A model generated the notes under the pieces. The model saw nothing but the letters and a program-made list of their open reading frames with translations, was not told the DNA's origin and did no database searches. A stretch of DNA of 64,000 nt, taken from positions 4,204,419-4,268,418 of the forward strand of contig RPFO01000448.1 of the NCBI GenBank assembly GCA_009746045.1. Direction: 5' to 3'. A program made the position numbers and the translations under genes. Positions 32,701-41,700 of the stretch are shown here, in pieces (position 1 is the first letter of the stretch; each line of letters opens with the position of its first letter). The DNA comes from Mesostigma viride. Lineage: Eukaryota > Streptophyta > Mesostigmatophyceae > Mesostigmatales > Mesostigmataceae.

Positions 32701-35700
32701 ATGGTGGCAGCGAGTGGTGAATGGTAGCAGTGAGTGATGAATGGTGGCAGTGAGTGATGAATTGTAGCATTGAGTGAAGAATGGTGGCAGAGGGTGATGA
32801 ATGGTGGCAGTGAATGATGAATGGTGGCAGTGAGTGATGAATGGTGGCAGTGGTTGATGAATGGTAGCTGTGAGTGATGAATGGTGGCAGCGAGTGGTGA
32901 ATGGTAGCAGTGAGTGATGAATGGTGGCAGTGAGTGATGAATGGTGGCAGTGAGTGATGAATGGTGGCAGTGAGTGATGAATGGTAGCAGTAGTGATGGA
33001 TGGTAGCAGTAAGTGATGAATGGTAGCATTGAGTGAAGAATGGTGGCAGAGGGTGATGAATGGTGGCAGTGAATGATGAATGGTGGCAGTGAGTGATGAA
33101 TGGTGGCAGTGGTTGATGAATGGTAGCTGTGAGTGATGAATGGTGGCAGCGAGTGGTGAATGGTAGCAGTGAGTGATGAATGGTGGCAGTGAGTGATGAA
33201 TGGTGGCAGTGAGTGATGAATGGTGGCAGTGAGTGATGAATGGTCGATTAATGGTAGCAGTGGTGACGAATTGTAGCATTGAGTGATGAATGGTAGCAGT
33301 GAGTGATGAATGGTGGCAGTGAGTGATGAATGGTGGCAGTAGTGATGAATGGTGGCAGTAGTGATGAATGGTAGCAGTAGTGATGGATGGTAGCAGTAAG
33401 TGATGAATGGTAGCAGTGAGTGATGAATGGTAGCAGTGAGTGATGAATGGTAGCAGTGAGTGATGAATGGTGGCAGTGGGTGATGAATGGTAGCAGTGAG
33501 TGATGAATGGTGGCAGTGAGTGATGAATGGTGGCAGTAGTGATGAATGGTGGCAGTGAGTGATGAATGGTGGCAGTGAGTGATGAATGGTGGCAGTAGTG
33601 ATGAATGGTGGCAGTGAGTGATGAATGATGGCAGTGAGTGATGAATGGTGGCAGTAGTGATGAATGGTGGCAGTGAGTGATGAATGGTGGCAGTGAGTGA
33701 TGAATGGTGGCAGTGAGTGATGAATGGTAGCATTGAGTGATGAATGGTGGCAGTGAGTGACGAATGGTAGCAGTGAGTGATGAATGGTGGCAGTGGGCGA
33801 TGAATGGTAGCAGTGAGTGGTGAATGGTAGCAGTGAGTGATGAATGGTGGCAGTGAGTGATGAATGGTGGCAGTAGTGATGAATGGTGGCAGTGAGTGAT
33901 GAATGGTGGCAGTGAGTGATGAATGGTGGCAGTAGTGATGAATGGTGGCAGTGAGTGATGAATGGTGGCAGTGAGTGATGAATGGTGGCAGTAGTGATGA
34001 ATGGTGGCAGTGAGTGATGAATGATGGCAGTGAGTGATGAATGGTGGCAGTAGTGATGAATGGTGGCAGTGAGTGATGAATGGTGGCAGTGAGTGATGAA
34101 TGGTGGCAGTGAGTGATGAATGGTAGCATTGAGTGATGAATGGTGGCAGTGAGTGACGAATGGTAGCAGTGAGTGATGAATGGTGGCAGTGGGCGATGAA
34201 TGGTGGCAGTGAGTGATGAATGGTGGCAGTGAGTGATGGATGGTGGCAGTGAGTGATGAATGGTAGCAGCGAGTGATGAATGTTAGCAGTGAGTGATGAA
34301 TGGTGGCAGTAGTGATGAATGGTGGCAGTGAGTGATGAATGGTTGCAGTGAGTGATGAATGGTGGCAGTGAGTGATGAATGGTGGCAGTGAGTGACGAAT
34401 GGTAGCAGTGAGTGATGAATGGTGGCAGTGAGTGATGAATGGTGGCAGTGAGTGATGAATGGTAGCAGTGGTGACGAATGGTAGCAGTGAGTGATGAATG
34501 GTAGCAGTGAGCGATGAATGGTAGCAGTGAGTGAAGAATGGTAGCATTGAGTGATGAATTGTAGCATTGAGTGAAGAATGGTGGCAGTGAGTGATGAATG
34601 GTAGCATTGAGTGATGAATGGTAGCAGTGAGTGATGAATGGTAGCAGTGAGTGAAGAATGGTGGCAGTGAGTGATGAATGGTAGCAGTGAGTGATGAATG
34701 TTAGCAGTGAGTGATGAATGGTGGCAGTGAGTGACGAATGGTGGCAGTGAGTGATGAATGGTGGCAGTGAGTGATGAATGGTGGCAGTGAGTGATGAATG
34801 GTAGCATTGAGTGATGAATGGTGGCAGCGAGTGGTGAATGGTAGCAGTGAGTGATGAATGGTAGCATTGAGTGATGAATGGTAGCAGTAGTGATGAATGG
34901 TAGTAGTGAGTGATGAATGGTGGCAGTAGTGATGAATGGTGGCAGCGAGTGATGAATGGTGGCAGTGAGTGATGAATGGTAGCAGTGAGTGATGAATGGT
35001 AGCAGTGGTGATGAATGGTGGCAGTGAGTGATGAATGGTGGCAGTGAGTGATGAATGGTAGCAGTGAGTGAAGAATGGTGGCAGTGAGTGATGAATGGTA
35101 GCAGTGAGTGATGAATGTTAGCAGTGAGTGACGAATGGTGGCAGTGAGTGATGAATGGTGGCAGTGAGTGATGAATGGTGGCAGTGAGTGATGAATGGTA
35201 GCATTGAGTGATGAATGGTGGCAGCGAGTGGTGAATGGTAGCAGTGAGTGATGAATGGTAGCAGTGAGTGTTGAATGGTAGCAGTAGTGATGAATGGTAG
35301 CAGTGAGTGATGAATGGGGGCAGTGAGTGATGAAATGTAGCATTGAGTGAAGAATGGTGGCAGTGAGTGATGAATGGTGGCAGCGAGTGGTGAATGGTAG
35401 CAGTGAGTGATGAATGGTGGCAGTGAGTGATGAATTGTAGCATTGAGTGAAGAATGGTGGCAGAGGGTGATGAATGGTGGCAGTGAATGATGAATGGTGG
35501 CAGTGAGTGATGAATGGTGGCAGTGGTTGATGAATGGTAGCTGTGAGTGATGAATGGTGGCAGCGAGTGGTGAATGGTAGCAGTGAGTGATGAATGGTGG
35601 CAGTGAGTGATGAATGGTGGCAGTGAGTGATGAATGGTGGCAGTGAGTGATGAATGGTAGCAGTAGTGATGGATGGTAGCAGTAAGTGATGAATGGTAGC

Positions 35701-38700
35701 ATTGAGTGAAGAATGGTGGCAGAGGGTGATGAATGGTGGCAGTGAATGATGAATGGTGGCAGTGAGTGATGAATGGTGGCAGTGGTTGATGAATGGTAGC
35801 TGTGAGTGATGAATGGTGGCAGCGAGTGGTGAATGGTAGCAGTGAGTGATGAATGGTGGCAGTGAGTGATGAATGGTGGCAGTGAGTGATGAATGGTGGC
35901 AGTGAGTGATGAATGGTCGATTAATGGTAGCAGTGGTGACGAATTGTAGCATTGAGTGATGAATGGTAGCAGTGAGTGATGAATGGTGGCAGTGAGTGAT
36001 GAATGGTGGCAGTAGTGATGAATGGTGGCAGTAGTGATGAATGGTAGCAGTAGTGATGGATGGTAGCAGTAAGTGATGAATGGTAGCAGTGAGTGATGAA
36101 TGGTAGCAGTGAGTGATGAATGGTAGCAGTGAGTGATGAATGGTGGCAGTGGGTGATGAATGGTAGCAGTGAGTGATGAATGGTGGCAGTGAGTGATGAA
36201 TGGTGGCAGTAGTGATGAATGGTGGCAGTGAGTGATGAATGGTGGCAGTGAGTGATGAATGGTGGCAGTAGTGATGAATGGTGGCAGTGAGTGATGAATG
36301 ATGGCAGTGAGTGATGAATGGTGGCAGTGAGTGATGAATGGTGGCAGTGAGTGATGAATGGTGGCAGTGAGTGATGAATGGTGGCAGTGAGTGATGAATG
36401 GTAGCATTGAGTGATGAATGGTGGCAGTGAGTGACGAATGGTAGCAGTGAGTGATGAATGGTGGCAGTGGGCGATGAATGGTAGCAGTGAGTGGTGAATG
36501 GTAGCAGTGAGTGATGAATGGTGGCAGTGAGTGATGAATGGTGGCAGTAGTGATGAATGGTGGCAGTGAGTGATGAATGGTGGCAGTGAGTGATGAATGG
36601 TGGCAGTAGTGATGAATGGTGGCAGTGAGTGATGAATGGTGGCAGTGAGTGATGAATGGTGGCAGTAGTGATGAATGGTGGCAGTGAGTGATGAATGATG
36701 GCAGTGAGTGATGAATGGTGGCAGTAGTGATGAATGGTGGCAGTGAGTGATGAATGGTGGCAGTGAGTGATGAATGGTGGCAGTGAGTGATGAATGGTAG
36801 CATTGAGTGATGAATGGTGGCAGTGAGTGACGAATGGTAGCAGTGAGTGATGAATGGTGGCAGTGGGCGATGAATGGTGGCAGTGAGTGATGAATGGTGG
36901 CAGTGAGTGATGGATGGTGGCAGTGAGTGATGAATGGTAGCAGCGAGTGATGAATGTTAGCAGTGAGTGATGAATGGTGGCAGTAGTGATGAATGGTGGC
37001 AGTGAGTGATGAATGGTTGCAGTGAGTGATGAATGGTGGCAGTGAGTGATGAATGGTGGCAGTGAGTGACGAATGGTAGCAGTGAGTGATGAATGGTGGC
37101 AGTGAGTGATGAATGGTGGCAGTGAGTGATGAATGGTAGCAGTGGTGACGAATGGTAGCAGTGAGTGATGAATGGTAGCAGTGAGCGATGAATGGTGGCA
37201 GTGAGTGATGAATGGTGGCAGTGAGTGATGAATGGTAGCAGTGAGTGAAGAATGGTAGCATTGAGTGATGAATTATAGCATTGAGTGAAGAATGGTGGCA
37301 GTGAGTGATGAATGGTGGCAGTGAGTGATGAATGGTGGCAGTGAGTGATGAATGGTAGCAGTGAGTGAAGAATGGTAGCATTGAGTGATGAATTATAGCA
37401 TTGAGTGAAGAATGGTGGCAGTGAGTGATGAATGGTGGCAGTGGGTGATGAATGGTAGCTGTGAGTGATGAATGGGGAAAGTAGTGATGAATGGTAGCAG
37501 TGAGTGCTGAATGGTGGCAGTGAGTGATGAATGGTGGCAGTGAGTGATGAATGGTAGCAGTGGTGACGAATGGTAGCAGTGAGTGATGAATGGTAGCAGT
37601 GAGCGATGAATGGTGGCAGTGAGTGATGAATGGTGGCAGTGAGTGATGAATGGTAGCAGTGAGTGAAGAATGGTAGCATTGAGTGATGAATTATAGCATT
37701 GAGTGAAGAATGGTGGCAGTGAGTGATGAATGGTGGCAGTGAGTGATGAATGGTGGCAGTGAGTGATGAATGGTAGCAGTGAGTGAAGAATGGTAGCATT
37801 GAGTGATGAATTATAGCATTGAGTGAAGAATGGTGGCAGTGAGTGATGAATGGTGGCAGTGGGTGATGAATGGTAGCAGTGAGTGATGAATGGTGGCAGT
37901 GAGTGATGGATGGTGGCAGTGAGTGATGAATGGTGGCAGTGAGTGATGAATGGTGGCAGTGAGTGATGAATGGTGGCAGTGAGTGATGAATGGTGGCAGT
38001 GAGTAATGAATGGTAGCAGTGAGTGAAGAATGGTAGCATTGAGTGATGAATTATAGCATTGAGTGAAGAATGGTGGCAGTGAGTGATGAATGGTGGCAGT
38101 GAGTGATGAATGGTGGCAGTGAGTGATGAATGGTAGCAGTGAGTGAAGAATGGTAGCATTGAGTGATGAATTATAGCATTGAGTGAAGAATGGTGGCAGT
38201 GAGTGATGAATGGTAGCAGTGAGTGATGAATGGTAGCAGTGAGTGATGAATGGTAGCAGTGAGTGATGAATGGTAGCAGTGAGTGATGAATGGTGGCAGC
38301 GAGTGATGAATGGTGGCAGTGAGTGATGAATGGTAGCAGTGAGTGAAGAATGGTGGCAGTGAGTGATGAATGGTGGCAGTGAGTGATGAATGGTGGCAGT
38401 GAGTGATGAATGGTGGCATTGAGTGATGAATGGTGGCAGTGAGTGATGAATGGTGGCAGTGAGTGATGAATGGTAGCAGTGAGTGATGAATGGTGGCAGT
38501 GAGTGATGAATGGTGGCAGTGAGTGATGAATGGTGGCAGTGAGTGACGAATGGTGGCAGTGAGTGATGAATGGTGGCAGTGGGTGATGAATGGTGGCAGT
38601 AGTCATGAATGGTAGCATTGAGTGAAGAATGGTAGCATTGAGTGATGAATTATAGCATTGAGTGATGAATGGTAGCAGTGAGTGATGAATGGTAGCAGTG

Positions 38701-41700
38701 AGTGATGAATGGTAGCAGTGAGTGATGAATGGTGGCAGCGAGTGATGAATGGTGGCAGTGAGTGATGAATGGTGGCAGCGAGTGATGAATGGTGGCAGTG
38801 AGTGATGAATGGTAGCAGTGAGTGATGAATGGTGGCAGTGAGTGGTGAATGGTAGCAGTGAGTGATGAATGGTAGCAGTGGGTGATGAATGGTGGCAGTG
38901 AGTGATGAATGGTGGCAGTGAGTGATGAATGGTGGCAGTGGGTGATGAATGGTAGCTGTGAGTGATGAATGGGGAAAGTAGTGATGAATGGTAGCAGTGA
39001 GTGCTGAATGGTGGCAGTAGTGATGAATGGTGGCAGTGAGTGATGAATGGTGGCAGTGAGTGATGAATGGTCGCACTGGGCGAGGAATGGTAGCAGCGAG
39101 TGATGAATGGTGGCAGTGAGTGATGAATGGTCCATGAATGGTAGCAGTGGTGACGAATGGTAGCAGTGAGTGACGAATGGTGGCAGTGAGTGATGAATGC
39201 TGGCATTGAGTGATGAATTGTAGCATTGAGTGAAGAATGGTGGCAGTGAGTGATGAATGTTAGCAGTGAGTGATGAATGGTAGCATTGAGTGATGAATGG
39301 TGGCAGTGAGTGATGAATGGTAGCAGTGAGTGAAGAATGGTGGCAGTGAGTGATGAATGGTAGCAGTGAGTGATGAATGTTAGCAGTGAGTGACGAATGG
39401 TGGCAGTGAGTGATGAATGGTGGCAGTGAGTGATGAATGGTGGCAGTGAGTGATGAATGGTAGCAGTGAGTGATGAATGGTGGCAGTGAGTGATGAATGG
39501 TGGCAGCGAGTGATGAATGGTAGCAGTGAGTGATGAATGGTGGCAGTGAGTGATGAATGGTGGCAGTGGGTGATGAATGGTGGCAGTGAGTGATGAATGG
39601 TGGCAGTGAGTGATGAATGGTGGCAGTGAGTGATGAATGGTAGCAGTGAGTGATGAATGGTGGCAGTGAGTGATGAATGGTAGCAGCGAGTGATGAATGG
39701 TAGCAGTGAGTGATGAATGGTGGCAGTGAGTGATGAATGGTAGCAGCGAGTGATGAATGGTGGCAGTGGGTGATGAATGGTGGCAGTGAGTGATGAATGG
39801 TGGCAGTGAGTGATGAATGGTGGCAGTGGGTGATGAATGGTGGCAGTGAGTGATGAATGGTGGCAGTGAGTGATGAATGGTGGCAGTGAGTGATGAATGG
39901 TAGCAGTGAGTGATGAATGGTGGCAGTGAGTGATGAAAGGTAGCAGCGAGTGATGAATGGTAGCAGTGAGTGATGAATGGTGGCAGTGAGTGATGAATGG
40001 TAGCAGTGGGTGATGAATGGTGGCAGTGAGTGATGAATGGTGGCAGTGAGTGATGAATGGTGGCAGTGGGTGATGAATGGTGGCAGTGAGTGATGAATGG
40101 TGGCAGTGAGTGATGAATGGTAGCAGTAGTGATGGATGGTAGCAGTGAGTGATGAATGGTGGCAGTGAGTGATGAATGGTGGCAGTGAGTGATGAATGGT
40201 AGCAGTAGTGATGAATGGTAGCAGCGAGTGATGAATGGTGGCAGTGAGTGATGAATGGTGGCAGCGAGTGATGAATGGTGGCAGCGAGTGATGAATGGTG
40301 GCAGTGAGTGATGAATGGTGGCAGCGAGTGATGAATGGTGGCAGTGAGTGATGAATGGTGGCAGCGAGTGATGAATGGTGGCAGTAGTGATGAATGGTGG
40401 CAGTAGTGATGAATTATAGCATTGAGTGATGAATGGTAGCAGTGAGTGTTGAATGGTAGCATTGAGTGATGAATTGTAGCATTGAGTGAAGAATGGTGGC
40501 AGAGGGTGATGAATGGTGGCAGTGAATGATGAATGGTGGCAGTGAGTGATGAATGGTGGCAGTGGTTGATGAATGGTAGCTGTGAGTGATGAATGGTGGC
40601 AGCGAGTGGTGAATGGTAGCAGTGAGTGATGAATGGTGGCAGTGAGTGATGAATGGTGGCAGTGAGTGATGAATGGTGGCAGTGAGTGATGAATGGTCGA
40701 TTAATGGTAGCAGTGGTGACGAATTGTAGCATTGAGTGATGAATGGTGGCAGTGAGTGATGAATGGTGGCAGTAGTGATGAATGGTGGCAGTAGTGATGA
40801 ATTGTAGCATTGAGTGAAGAATGGTAGCAGTGAGTGATGAATGGTAGCATTGAGTGATGAATGGTGGCAGTGAGTGATGAATGGTGGCAGTGAGTGATGA
40901 ATGGTAGCAGTGAGCTCATGAATGGTAGCATTGAGTGATGAATGGTGGCAGTGAGTGATGAATGGTGGCAGTAGTGATGAATGGTGGCAGTAGTGATGAA
41001 TGGTGGCAGTGAGTGATGAATGGTCGATTAATGGTAGCAGTGGTGACGAATTGTAGCATTGAGTGATGAATGGTAGCAGTGAGTGATGAATGTTAGCAGT
41101 GAGTGCTGAATGGTGGCAGTAGTGATGAATGGTAGCTGTGAGTGATGAATGGTGGCAGCGAGTGGTGAATGGTAGCAGTGAGTGATGAATGGTGGCAGCG
41201 AGTGATGAATGGTGGCAGTGAGTGATGAATGGTAGCAGTGAGTGATGAATGGTAGCAGTGAGTGAAGAATGGTAGCATTGAGTGATGAATGGTAGCATTG
41301 AGTGATTAATGGTGGCAGTGAGTGTTGAATGGTAGCATTGAGTGATGAATTGTAGCATTGAGTGAAGAATGGTGGCAGAGGGTGATGAATGGTGGCAGTG
41401 AATGATGAATGGTGGCAGTGAGTGATGAATGGTGGCAGCGAGTGATGAATGGTGGCAGCGAGTGATGAATGGTGGCAGTGAGTGATGAATGGTAGCAGTA
41501 GTGATGAATGGTGGCAGTGAGTGATGAATGGTGGCAGTGAGTGATGAATGGTGGCAGTAGTGATGAATGGTGGCAGTAGTGATGAATGGTAGCAGTAGTG
41601 ATGGATGGTAGCAGTAAGTGATGAATGGTAGCAGTGAGTGATGAATGGTGGCAGTGAGTGAAGAATGGTGGCAGTGAGTGATGAATGGTGGCAGTGAGTG

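Noticed and set aside
14000-32770. Giant minus-strand protein of 6,256 residues (and others of 2,000-3,000)
   Set aside because: It is explained by the 20-bp satellite having no stop codon on that strand. It has no gene-like start or composition and lies antisense to an intron.
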